Source: JAUYQR01 sp031415015
Lineage (GTDB): Bacteria > Pseudomonadota > Alphaproteobacteria > Rhodobacterales > Rhodobacteraceae
Direction: 5' to 3'
NCBI GenBank assembly: GCA_031415015.1
Contig: JANOQT010000031.1
Location: forward strand, 1 to 39,872
Length of the DNA stretch: 39,872 nucleotides
In this document: positions 1 through 7,326 of the stretch, one piece after another
Layout: the number at the start of each line of letters is the position of its first letter
Numbering within the stretch: the first letter of the stretch is position 1
Made by a program: the position numbers and the translations under genes
Notes under the pieces: model-generated
Told to the model about the DNA's origin: nothing
The model's database searches: none
Seen by the model: only the letters and a program-made list of their open reading frames with translations

Positions 1-136
1 GGAACACGGCAGGTGTCTAGGAAACTAGAGGCACCTCAAAGAGTAGATCGAACTGTTCTACAACCCGCGCAGACGGCACTCGAAGCTGGGCTACCTCAGC
101 CCCATGGAGTTCGAGACCCGCGCTATGCCAGCTTAA
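1..136 (+). pseudogene. 3' end of an IS3-family transposase (orfB), partial
   Basis: From base 59 the + strand reads YNPRRRHSKLGYLSPMEFET followed by RAMPA and a TAA stop at 134-136. This is the characteristic C-terminal tail of IS3-family OrfB transposases (FYNxxRRHSxLGYxSPxxFE). The same frame contains a TAG at 44-46, where relatives usually have a codon within a (D/E)YIE(L/M)FYN-type stretch, so the copy is probably dead even apart from being cut by the window edge. The IS1595-family element begins about 5 bp after the stop, so it inserted into, or right beside, an older IS3 element. Identification rests on motif recognition; the IS subgroup is not determined. Confidence 0.75.
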
Positions 137-141
137 CACAA

Positions 142-172
142 GGTGGTTATCCCCTTGACACAAGTATGCCGC
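142..172 (+). repeat. Left terminal inverted repeat of the IS1595-family element
   Basis: It matches the reverse complement of 2527-2557 at 25/31 positions (mismatches at 144, 146, 159, 160, 166, 171). The shared core is TTATCCCCTTGA. The outermost base is uncertain because no target duplication fixes it. Confidence 0.7.
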
Positions 173-189
173 AGGGGTAGTTTGGTTGC

Positions 190-1086
190 TTGGAAAAGAG
201 CAAATCATCAAGCCCCGACTTTAGCGTCCGCGCGTTCTTCAAGCGTTTCCCGGATGACGAGGCTTGCCTTGTCCACATCTTCAACGTCCGCTTCGGTGAA
301 CGCCATGCCTGCCGTGCTTGCGGGGTCGAAAGCACATTCCACCGCATGAGCGGACGCCGCGCGTGGGCCTGCGCGGCCTGCGGGGATCACGTCTACCCGA
401 CTGCCGGCACAGTGTTCCAAGACACGCGAACGCCCCTGCAGATGTGGTTCTATGCCATCTACCTCTTTGTGACGACGCGCCACGGCGTGAGCGGCAAGGA
501 ACTGCAGCGCCAACTTGGGGTGACCTACAAAACCGCATGGCGCATGGGTCACATGATCCGCGAACAAATGGGCAAATCAGACTTTCAGGGGCTTCTTTCG
601 GGCCATGTTGAAGCAGACGAAACCTACGTCGGGGGCAAGCGCTCTGGCGGCAAGCGTGGGCGCGGTGCGCCGGGCAAAACCGTCGTTATGGGCATCAAGG
701 AACGCGATGGCGCGGTGAAGGCGACTGTTGTTCCGAACGTGCGGATGAACAGCCTGCGCGGCGTGATCAATGATCAGGTGCAGAAAGGTTCGTTCGTCTC
801 GACCGACGAACTGGCATCCTACAACTTACTGACTGGTGACGGCTACACCCACGGGCGGGTGAGCCACAGTGCCAAACAGTGGACCAAGGAAGATGATGCC
901 GCCGGCGAACTGATCAGCACCAACTGCATTGAAAGTTTCTGGCGCATGTTCAAGGTGTCGGTGCGGTCCACCCACATCTTTGTGTCGGAACGGCACATGG
1001 CGCGGTATCTGCCAGAGTTCACTTTCCGGGCGAACCACCGGCAGGAAGTGAACCGGATGTTTGATCGGCTGGTGGCGCAGTTCTGA
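190..1086 (+). CDS. IS1595-family (ISXO2-like) transposase
   Basis: A 298-residue protein catalysing transposition of the surrounding element. An N-terminal zinc ribbon is visible (C41-x2-C44 and C61-x2-C64), followed by a helix-turn-helix-like segment (about 97-125, with GKELQRQLGVTYKTAWRM). The catalytic domain starts at GHVEADETYVGGK (D143), with a second acidic residue in STDELASY (D206) and the N-C-I-E signature (N245, E248), the DDN-E pattern of the IS1595 family. Length is normal for the family. The start used is TTG at 190, preceded by a GGGGT stretch about 10 bases upstream; no in-frame ATG lies before residue 53. The last 22 codons overlap antisense with the small gene at 1019-1207. 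All catalytic residues are present, so the enzyme may be active. Confidence 0.92.
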   Translation: MEKSKSSSPDFSVRAFFKRFPDDEACLVHIFNVRFGERHACRACGVESTFHRMSGRRAWACAACGDHVYPTAGTVFQDTRTPLQMWFYAIYLFVTTRHGVSGKELQRQLGVTYKTAWRMGHMIREQMGKSDFQGLLSGHVEADETYVGGKRSGGKRGRGAPGKTVVMGIKERDGAVKATVVPNVRMNSLRGVINDQVQKGSFVSTDELASYNLLTGDGYTHGRVSHSAKQWTKEDDAAGELISTNCIESFWRMFKVSVRSTHIFVSERHMARYLPEFTFRANHRQEVNRMFDRLVAQF

Positions 1087-1207
1087 TCACCTTCGCGGCA
1101 AGATCGTCAAAGTCGGCCTCTGACACGGGGCCGACCCCCGCTGACTCTTGCTGAACAACGAAATCCTGCAATCGGCCAGCGCGGATCGCGTCCGAAAGAC
1201 TAATCAT
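1019..1207 (-). CDS. Small IS passenger protein, unknown function
   Basis: A 62-residue acidic protein starting MISLSDAIRAGRLQDFVVQQ and ending in a Ser/Gly/Pro-rich tail. Its ATG (1207-1205) overlaps the TGA stop of the upstream passenger gene (1209-1207) as ATGA, so translation is probably coupled. Residues from about 41 onward are encoded antisense to the last 22 codons of the transposase, so its C-terminal sequence is constrained by the FxFRxNHR end of the enzyme. I recall similar short proteins with tails resembling SGGxSxGK in alphaproteobacteria, which would fit a conserved IS passenger, but no function is known to me. The coupling and the arrangement inside the element argue that it is a real gene. 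Confidence 0.6.
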   Translation of the reverse strand: MISLSDAIRAGRLQDFVVQQESAGVGPVSEADFDDLAAKVIRTAPPADQTSGSLPAGGSPGK

Positions 1208-1965
1208 CAGGAAGCCATCCCATATTTACGGAATACGTCGTCTGACGCCGCAATCTCTATAATATTGGCCACGTCTCCAACCATCTGCGCTTTAGCATCT
1301 AGTGCCTGAGTGTTTTCGACTACGGCGTTCAGGGAGACAAGATTGCCAGCCTCTCTTAGGTCGCTGAACATCAGAAACTTGCTTGATACAGAGTTTGGGT
1401 GCTTGCTCATCGGTTCAAATATGGCGCGCCGACCATGCAGAAGCACTACGTTGTGGGCTTCCCAAGCACTTCGTTTGCCGTGCAGTTCATGTGATCGGGT
1501 GACTGACTGCCGCCCAAACACATGCGAAACTCTTTCAAACACCACATCTTCCTGCCGTTTGTGGTGTGCTTCCGAAGCCAGCCGCACGGCATCAGATGCG
1601 GCCTGCACTGACGCGTTCGCAACGCATATGATTGCCGACTCAATCCGTTCGATTGGTGCCCAGAGAACGAACATAGCAGCGCCATCGTAGCCAACGCCAA
1701 ACTCTGCCGCCTTATTGCGCGCGACGTGCTTGTAGGACTCAAGTGCTCCCATCATCTGCGCCTCGGTGCGGCCCATACCCATGTCAGAGACCCAGATTTT
1801 GTCCCCGTTCATCTCGACTTCCACGACAGCGGCCGAGCCGCTCGGGTAGACGACCGGCATGTCCAGAAGCATCTTCTCACCAGGTCCGCGCCGACAGCTC
1901 ATAAGTCTGCCAACGGCCTCCTCAAGCCGACGCTTAAGCGCTTGATTGGCAACAGCAACTGTCAA
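1207..1965 (-). CDS. IS passenger protein, DUF1828-like, unknown function
   Basis: A 252-residue soluble protein. The N-terminal part (about 30-95) alternates beta-strand-like and polar segments (MPVVYPSGSAAVVEVEM, then GDKIWVSDMGMG), which reminds me of the DUF1828 fold associated with mobile and defence loci; this is a recollection and no search was done. The middle (about 115-145) is helical and Ala-rich, and the C-terminal third resembles a second alpha/beta domain. The start is TTG at 1965, overlapping the original stop of the upstream passenger gene (TTGA at 1965-1962); its own stop overlaps the ATG of the next gene. It is therefore the middle cistron of a coupled passenger operon, convergent to the transposase. 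No catalytic motif, membrane segment or signal peptide is seen. Confidence 0.75.
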   Translation of the reverse strand: MTVAVANQALKRRLEEAVGRLMSCRRGPGEKMLLDMPVVYPSGSAAVVEVEMNGDKIWVSDMGMGRTEAQMMGALESYKHVARNKAAEFGVGYDGAAMFVLWAPIERIESAIICVANASVQAASDAVRLASEAHHKRQEDVVFERVSHVFGRQSVTRSHELHGKRSAWEAHNVVLLHGRRAIFEPMSKHPNSVSSKFLMFSDLREAGNLVSLNAVVENTQALDAKAQMVGDVANIIEIAASDDVFRKYGMAS

Positions 1966-2493
1966 AGAAGACTACCTTGAGTGCGCGGATAGGGCACGTC
2001 GCCCCCGTTTATTATGTTGATTCAACTACAGACTCTCGCAAGAGCGGTAGCGAAATCGTGAGGTGGATCGACAATGGGTCGCGCCTGTTCGCAGGATACC
2101 GTCCGCAGCGCGCCGTCCATCGTGCGGCTGTCGTGAAAGTCATGCTCATGGGTTTCGCCTGCATCGAAGTAACGGCCATTTATGTCGTCTGGACCATACA
2201 GCTTGTTTGGATGAGGACGAAATGGGGCAACTTCCAGTCGATATAGGGTGACGTGAGATCGAGTGTCGGGGCGATCACATTCTAGTTGGAACGTCAGCGA
2301 ATTAATGAACTCTGGATACGTGACGATGCGAAAGATCACACCGCGCGGGATGACAGTTCCGTCCATTTGAACCCGGCATTCCACACACTTCTGGTTCTTC
2401 CCGTTCCACGACGAGGAATCCCAAACCACTGGCCCCAAAAGCCTCTTTTGGCGACGTGAAGATGTGTTCCGCCTCAGCACAAGGGATCGGCAT
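1962..2493 (-). pseudogene. Broken first passenger gene, DUF6978-like
   Basis: The reading begins at ATG 2493 (MPIPCAEAEHIFTSPKEA), must change frame near the AAAAG/CTTTTGGGG runs at about 2433-2450, and then continues as LGPVVWDSSSWNGKNQKCVE through the main body. The body includes VIPRGVIFRIVTYPEF, CDRPDTRSHVTLYRLE and AGETHEHDFHDS. An in-frame TGA at 2022-2024 then interrupts it; the same frame continues INIINGGDVPYPRTQGSLL to a TGA at 1964-1962. That terminal TGA overlaps the TTG start of the next gene, which supports it as the ancestral stop. Intact, the product would be about 177 residues. The pattern recalls the DUF6978 family (from memory). Two independent lesions indicate a pseudogene unless sequencing errors are involved. 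Confidence 0.7.
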
Positions 2494-2526
2494 CCCGGCC
2501 TTCTACCCGAAAGTCTCAATGTTGAC

Positions 2527-2557
2527 GAGGCAAACTTGCTTCAAGGGGATAAACCCC
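2527..2557 (-). repeat. Right terminal inverted repeat of the IS1595-family element
   Basis: Imperfect inverted copy of 142-172 (25/31). It lies 25 bp from the 3' end of the tRNA-Met gene. The promoter of the passenger operon should lie between about 2494 and this repeat, but no convincing -35/-10 pair is visible. Confidence 0.7.
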
Positions 2558-2582
2558 TAAATTTTTGAGATATGGGAAGAAG

Positions 2583-2659
2583 TGGTGGCGAGGGGGGGAC
2601 TCGAACCCCCGACCCTGCGATTATGAGTCGCATGCTCTAACCAGCTGAGCTACCTAGCC
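2583..2659 (-). tRNA. tRNA-Met (CAT anticodon)
   Basis: The minus strand folds as a complete 77-nt tRNA with encoded CCA (tgg at 2583-2585). The D arm is TAGCTCAGCTGGTTAGAGCA, the anticodon stem TGCGA/TCGCA encloses the loop CTCATAA with anticodon CAT (2625-2623), and the T arm is GGGGG-TTCGAGT-CCCCC. The acceptor stem (GGCTAGG with CCTCGCC) has one mismatch at position 4-69 (U-C). With anticodon CAT it could be elongator Met or lysidine-modified Ile; it lacks the initiator-type unpaired first base, since position 1-72 is G-C. The IS1595 element ends 25 bp downstream of its 3' end. No gene is seen from here to 2857. Confidence 0.9.
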
Positions 2660-2857
2660 ATTGAAGGGCGGAGTAAGGCTGCGCTGGTCAGACGTCAAGG
2701 GCTATTCGCGGCGGACGCGCCGGGGGGGGGGCATCCCCGGAAATCAGGCGTCCAATCGCATGTGCCCGCAGAATTCAACCCATAGCACGGCGATGCGCAA
2801 CGCTGCCACAAACAAGGGGTGGCCGCAGTCCGGCGCGATCCGCGCCTGCCGGAACAA

Positions 2858-4864
2858 TCAGTCCCCGTGCGCCACGCGGGGCCTTCCTGACGCGGTGGCG
2901 GTGACGGTGGCCTCGATGAACATCGTCCGCCCCTCGACCATGGCCTCCCGGACCTCGCGGCTGACTGTAACGCGCAGATCGACCGCCCCGGCACGGCGGG
3001 CGCGGTCCGACGCCTCGGCCACCAGTGCCGCTTCCATCGCCGCCAGCGCCGCCTCGCTGGTGACAAAGCTTTGCAACCCACCGGCAAGATGCGCCGTGAA
3101 CCGCCCCTCACCCGGCGAGGAGACAAGGCCGGTTGCCCGCTGGCTGACCTGACCCGCCACCGCCCCGATGGCATTGGCCACCCCGGCATGTTCCGGCAGG
3201 ATCATCTGGCAGCCCAGCCGTTCCCCGACGGCACCGTAATAGGATGGGGCCGACGCCCCCAGCCCGATCACCGGCACGCCCAGCCGGGCCGACATTTCGA
3301 TCACCCCGCGGTGCTGCGCCAGACCCGCCTTGGTCAGGACATGCCGCGCCAGCGCGTCCGGTGCCTCTTCCGCAAAGGCCGGGTCCTCGCCAAACGCCGC
3401 TTCCAGCAGGCAATCCACCGTCTGCGCGGTCAACTGATCCACCACCGCCCGGGCAAACGCCTCCGGCCCGGTCGCAAACCGCTCTCCCGACCCTGTCCGC
3501 CGCCGCGCGATCAGCCGCACTGCCTTTTCCGCCGCCAGTGCATCCCACGCCCCAAGCCGCCCCAGAACGTGGCTTGCATCCGACGGCGTCACGCCCGAAA
3601 TCATCACCAGCCCCCGCGCCACCAGCCGCTCCAGCGCCGCCACTTCCAGCCGCGAGGTCAGCGCCTCGGCCATCGGCATCGGGCCCGCAATCCGCGCGAG
3701 CACCGCCGCCTCGCGCGGGGTCAGGCCCCCGGCCGCGCCCGCCATCGGCACAACGAACCGCCCGTCCATTTCGCCCACCGCATCATTGGTCAGCCAGCGG
3801 TCAAGGGCTGCATGCACCATCCGCCCGTGATCCACCGCCAGCAGCGACACCGGGATCAACCGGCGCGGCCCGAGGCGCAGCCCCCCGCTCAGCCCTTCGG
3901 TGATCAGATGCACCTCACTGTCGCCGCCAAGGCCGCTGGTCCGCATCGCCACCGCCTCGACCATGGTGCGGAACCCGCCGACGCGCGCGCCTTGCGGGTC
4001 AATCTCGGGGAGGCCGCCGCGCAGCAGGGCCACATCGGTCGTCGTGCCGCCGATGTCGCTGACCAGCGCGTCCATGGCCCCGGTCAGCCAGCGCGCGCCG
4101 ACGATGCTGGCCGCAGGGCCGCTCAGGATCGTCTCGATCGGCCGTTCGCGCACCATCGCGGCAGAAATCAGCGCCCCGTCGCCGCGCACCACCATCAAGG
4201 GCGCGTCGATCCCCACGGCCTGCAGATGCCGCTCACAGGCCGCAACCAGCCGGTCAAGCATCCCGATCAGCCGCGCGTTCAGCACTGCCGTCAGCGCCCG
4301 TTTCGGGCCGTTCAGGTTGGCCGACAACTCGTGCGAACAGGTCACCGGGCGGCCCGTTACCCGACGGATCACCTCGCGCGCGGCAATCTCGTGCGCGGGG
4401 TTGCGGGTGGCAAAGCGGGCGGCGACGGCAAAGCCCGTCACGTCGTCGCCAAGCGCCAGCACCGCGGTTTCCAGCGCCGCAAGGTCCAGCGGCGCGCTTT
4501 CCCCCCCGGCATGGCTGTGGCCCCCGGGCAGATGCACCACCGGGTCGCCCTTCAGCGCTTCGATCAGCCCGCCGCGCCCCAGATCACTCTCGTCGAACCC
4601 GATGAAGATCAGCGCCACCCGCGCGCCCTGCCCTTCGACCAGCGCATTGGTGGCCAGCGTGGTGGACAGCGACACCAGCGCCACTTCGGCAGCCGTCACC
4701 CCAGCCGCCGCAAGTGCCGCGTCGACTGCCTGACCGATGCCGACCGCCAGATCGTGCCGGCTGGTCAGCGCCTTGGCCTTGCCCAGAACGCGGGTGGCGC
4801 CCTCGTCCAGGATCACCGCATCGGTATAAGTGCCACCGGTATCGACACCCAGAAGATAAGCCAT
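2858..4864 (-). CDS. Hydantoinase/oxoprolinase family protein (HyuA-type)
   Basis: A 668-residue cytoplasmic protein of the N-methylhydantoinase A / 5-oxoprolinase A family, which hydrolyses five-membered cyclic amides with ATP. The N-terminus MAYLLGVDTGGTYTDAVIL carries the first phosphate loop (GVDTGGTYTD, 6-15). The second, SDIGGTTTDVALL, marks the start of the central hydantoinase A ATPase domain, and the C-terminal part includes the conserved VIGLGASAPSYYGAVGERLG stretch. The start chosen is ATG 4864, because the family begins exactly with this MxYxLGVDTGGT pattern; the longer upstream frame to 5017 has no family resemblance. The usual partner, HyuB, is not adjacent, so the substrate cannot be inferred from context. 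Lone A-type proteins of this length occur in Rhodobacteraceae. Confidence 0.88.
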   Translation of the reverse strand: MAYLLGVDTGGTYTDAVILDEGATRVLGKAKALTSRHDLAVGIGQAVDAALAAAGVTAAEVALVSLSTTLATNALVEGQGARVALIFIGFDESDLGRGGLIEALKGDPVVHLPGGHSHAGGESAPLDLAALETAVLALGDDVTGFAVAARFATRNPAHEIAAREVIRRVTGRPVTCSHELSANLNGPKRALTAVLNARLIGMLDRLVAACERHLQAVGIDAPLMVVRGDGALISAAMVRERPIETILSGPAASIVGARWLTGAMDALVSDIGGTTTDVALLRGGLPEIDPQGARVGGFRTMVEAVAMRTSGLGGDSEVHLITEGLSGGLRLGPRRLIPVSLLAVDHGRMVHAALDRWLTNDAVGEMDGRFVVPMAGAAGGLTPREAAVLARIAGPMPMAEALTSRLEVAALERLVARGLVMISGVTPSDASHVLGRLGAWDALAAEKAVRLIARRRTGSGERFATGPEAFARAVVDQLTAQTVDCLLEAAFGEDPAFAEEAPDALARHVLTKAGLAQHRGVIEMSARLGVPVIGLGASAPSYYGAVGERLGCQMILPEHAGVANAIGAVAGQVSQRATGLVSSPGEGRFTAHLAGGLQSFVTSEAALAAMEAALVAEASDRARRAGAVDLRVTVSREVREAMVEGRTMFIEATVTATASGRPRVAHGD

Positions 4865-5127
4865 GCGTCGCTGTCCATCGCTGCTTTGCCATGCCTCAGC
4901 TACAGCATGATCCGGCAAGGGGGAAGTCGCGAGCGATGTGCCCAAAGGCAGCGGGTCCACCCACAGAGCGGTCAGAATTCCGGCGATACGACACGCGACG
5001 TCCCCCCACGAACCCACTGGATGCCGGTGACAGCCAAGACAGCAAGCAAAACTCCATTCCGCCCCGAGGGCTCACAACCAGCAGGCCGTGCGCCCGTGGG
5101 GTATCCGCCGCCTGATCCGCTCGCGTT
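4865..5127. other. Intergenic stretch without recognisable gene
   Basis: No coding frame with family resemblance is seen on either strand. It leads into the IS3 remnant and may contain its lost 3' portion. The second catalytic motif region of an orfB (HSDxGxQY) would be expected here but cannot be found. Confidence 0.5.
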
Positions 5128-5792
5128 TCAGCCGTTGCAAGAAGCTTCCGGCGGCCGCGGGCGGTGCTTTGACATGGGCCGCCAGATGATCATCGGCAGG
5201 GCTGGAACGGCGACGTCAGCTGTCATCGGCAATTGCATCGACCAGCCCGCCAAACGCCATGAGAACAGCTTGACGACGACCGCCGGACCTTGGCCATCCC
5301 GCAATCGTCTTGGCGCAGGGGATGTCGCTCGCCATCGTCTTGGGGCCAATCGCGGACCATGGATCGCCCCTGACCGTGTCCGGTGATGCCGGTCAGATTG
5401 CCGGTCCACGGTGTTCTTTACGACCAGCGCCGGTCTCGCGCCGGATTGTCCGGGGCGGCGCTTGCAAATGATCGACGCTGCAATACCGGCCACTCCCGTC
5501 AACCACGCCACTCGGTTCTTTCTCCGGGATTCGCGCACAAAGCACCTGGCGACCGTTCTCGGGGAGGCGTGCCCTCGGTGGCACGAGCCAGGCCCTTCTT
5601 CATCCGCTGCAGCTCCGCCGTCAGGCCGGCCACCCTGATCCGAGCCACTTCGGATATCGAAAACAGCGCCTTCCACCTTTGCCGTGACCCGGTGCTGATC
5701 CCCAGCCGCGCAACACCCCGCGCCACAGCGTCCCCTTGAACGCGTCCGCAGTCCGACCTTGCCTGCCCGTCCGCCCCTCTCCCTGATCTCAA
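5128..5792 (-). pseudogene. Decayed IS3-family element (orfA and orfB fragments)
   Basis: On the minus strand, bases about 5720-5576 encode ARGVARLGISTGSRQRW and then LTAELQRMKKGLARATE. These are the helix-turn-helix and leucine-zipper parts of an IS3-type OrfA. Downstream in another frame the stretch FVRESRRKNRVAWLT (about 5540-5495) resembles the OrfA/OrfB junction region. At about 5277-5181 LFSWRLAGWSMQLPMTAD and then ALPMIIWR resemble the OrfB core around the first catalytic Asp (normally LFSRRVVGWSM with a following helix). The frames are broken, large parts are missing, and no terminal repeats are recognised. It may be a relative of the IS3 tail at 1-136. Function is lost. Confidence 0.65.
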
Positions 5793-5810
5793 AACGTCCG
5801 CTGAAAGACG

Positions 5811-7118
5811 TCAGCCACTCTGCGTTCTCGCAGCGCGCTTCCCGCGCCCGGCGGGCCGCACTTTCCGACGGTGCGCTGCGGGCAAGCCCAGCAGGCCGCG
5901 ATACTTGGCCACCGTCCGGCGCGCTACTGGCCCGCCCGCCGCCGACAGAGCCGCCGCCAGCGCCTCATCCGACAGGGGCCGCGTCGGGTCTTCGGCCGCC
6001 ACCAGCCGCGCCAGCGTCTCGCGCAGGGCCGCTGCCGACGGACCGTTCTCGGTCACCGACTGGGTGAACAGCGCACGCAGCCACCATGTGCCCTTCGGCG
6101 TATCCACCGACGCCCCGGCGACAACCCGGCTGATCGTGCTTTGGTGCAGGCCCACCGCCTCCGATATCTCCGCCATGGTCATCGGCACCAGCGCCCCCAC
6201 ACCCGCCTCCAGCGCCGCCGCCTGCCGCATCAGGATCTCGCGCCCCACGGTCAGCAACGTCGCATTGCGCCCTTCCACCAGCCGGATCAGGGCCTTTGCC
6301 TCGGCCCGGCCCTTTGCCTTGACCTCCGCCAGCGACAACGACGGCAGCGCCGACCGGTTGAGCGAGATTTCCCATCCTGCCTCGCCCTGCTGCGCCATCA
6401 GATCCGGCTCGCGCACCGGGGCGGCACAGACCTGAAACCCCGCCCCGGGCTTCGGGTCGAACCCCCGGATGATCATGATCATCCCACGGATCTGACCCTC
6501 GGTCAGGTCCAACTCCCGGCCGATCCGCGCGAAATCGCCTTTCGCCACCAGATCCAGCCGCGCCAGCAGCCCCGCCATTGCCGCGTCCAGCTCGCCTGCC
6601 TCTTCGGCCTGCAGGATCAGACATTCCTGCAAGGACCGCGCGAAAAGGCCCGTCGGCTCCACCTGCCGCTGCAATCGCTGCAGCAGAGCCTCCGCCTCCG
6701 TCAGCGTCACCCCGGTCGCTGCTGCGATCCCGGCCAGCGGCCTGCCCAGCCAGCCGGTCGGCTCCAGCGCCTCGACCAGCGCCAGCGCCAGCGCCGCGTC
6801 CCGGGCTGGCAGCCGCAGCGCAGCGATCTGCCCCAGGACATGCGCCACAAGGCTTGGCCCCGCCGCTGCCGTTTCCGGCATCTCACCGCCGCCTGCGCCA
6901 CCGCCGGCAAAGCGCGCCAGCGCATCGCGCCAGCGTGGCAACCATTCGCCAGCGCTGTGCTGTCCCAGCACCAGCTGCGGGTTGTTCGCCGCCTGTTCCT
7001 CCAGATAGCGCGACAGCCCCGCTGCATCCGCCCGCAGGATCCGGATCGAGGTGGCAAGTCCGGTGTTCAGCGACAGCCGCTGGGTCTGCTGAACGGTAAT
7101 GCGGGGTGTCGATTTCAT
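5811..7118 (-). CDS. rpoN: RNA polymerase sigma-54 factor
   Basis: A 435-residue alternative sigma factor that directs RNA polymerase to -24/-12 promoters and needs AAA+ activators to open them. Region I is Gln/Leu rich (QQTQRLSLNTGLATSIRIL, 10-28), interacting with activators. The core-binding domain spans about 85-230. The HTH is at about 314-336 (MTMAEISEAVGLHQSTISRV), and the RpoN box ARRTVAKYRGLLGLP lies at 399-413, followed by a basic tail. The box differs mildly from the consensus ARRTVAKYREMLxIP. Length is typical of Rhodobacter RpoN, shorter than enterobacterial forms. No nif, hpf or ptsN gene is adjacent. Rhodobacteraceae often carry several rpoN copies, so which regulon it serves cannot be told from this window. 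The start is ATG 7118, with no strong Shine-Dalgarno sequence. Confidence 0.93.
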   Translation of the reverse strand: MKSTPRITVQQTQRLSLNTGLATSIRILRADAAGLSRYLEEQAANNPQLVLGQHSAGEWLPRWRDALARFAGGGAGGGEMPETAAAGPSLVAHVLGQIAALRLPARDAALALALVEALEPTGWLGRPLAGIAAATGVTLTEAEALLQRLQRQVEPTGLFARSLQECLILQAEEAGELDAAMAGLLARLDLVAKGDFARIGRELDLTEGQIRGMIMIIRGFDPKPGAGFQVCAAPVREPDLMAQQGEAGWEISLNRSALPSLSLAEVKAKGRAEAKALIRLVEGRNATLLTVGREILMRQAAALEAGVGALVPMTMAEISEAVGLHQSTISRVVAGASVDTPKGTWWLRALFTQSVTENGPSAAALRETLARLVAAEDPTRPLSDEALAAALSAAGGPVARRTVAKYRGLLGLPAAHRRKVRPAGRGKRAARTQSG

Positions 7119-7278
7119 CGCGGCCTGCCGTCCTCCACGTCGCCGATCCGTGACACAGTGATTTCACAGCCGGCGCAGCACTTCAACGCTCTCGCCCATC
7201 CCGCGCCCTGCGTCAGCGGAGCCAAGCGGCCCTGCCGCGCAGGCGACAGAAAAGTCTTGCGGCGGTACGCCGCTCCGT

Positions 7279-7314
7279 TTCGAAACAGGTGGCGGGTTCG
7301 AAACAGGTGGCGGG
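7279..7314. repeat. Perfect 18-bp tandem duplication
   Basis: The 18-base unit ttcgaaacaggtggcggg occurs twice back to back (7279-7296, 7297-7314) in the gap between rpoN and imuB. It is downstream of imuB and upstream of rpoN, so it may fall in the rpoN leader. Absence of any mismatch suggests a recent duplication. Confidence 0.9.
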
Positions 7315-7326
7315 CCGGGCAAAGGA

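Larger units (their letters stand above)
142..2557 (+). mobile_element. IS1595-family (ISXO2-like) insertion element with passenger genes
   Basis: Bases 142-172 and the reverse complement of 2527-2557 match at 25 of 31 positions. The best block is TTATCCCCTTGA (147-158 and 2541-2552), with CAAGT and TGCC further inward. These terminal inverted repeats bracket a complete ISXO2/IS1595-type transposase (190-1086, +) and three passenger genes on the opposite strand (2493 down to 1019). At about 2.4 kb it is longer than a transposase-only element because of this cargo; passenger genes are known in some IS1595 subgroups. No clean 8-bp target duplication is visible (taacacaa left, taaatttt right, sharing only taa), so the exact ends are uncertain by a few bases or the flanks have changed. 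It lies between an IS3 fragment and a tRNA-Met gene. Confidence 0.8.

Noticed and set aside
134..141. 8-bp target duplication of the IS1595 element
   Set aside because: taacacaa (134-141) and taaatttt (2558-2565) share only three bases; shifting the ends by a few bases does not improve the match.
3071..5386. Very long + strand open frame (771 codons) opposite the hydantoinase gene
   Set aside because: It is Arg/His/Pro/Gln-rich and mirrors the GC-skewed codons of the minus-strand gene. It has no family resemblance, while the minus strand encodes clear hydantoinase A motifs. Similar shadows opposite rpoN (5871-7706), imuB (7621-9057) and the kinase were rejected for the same reason.
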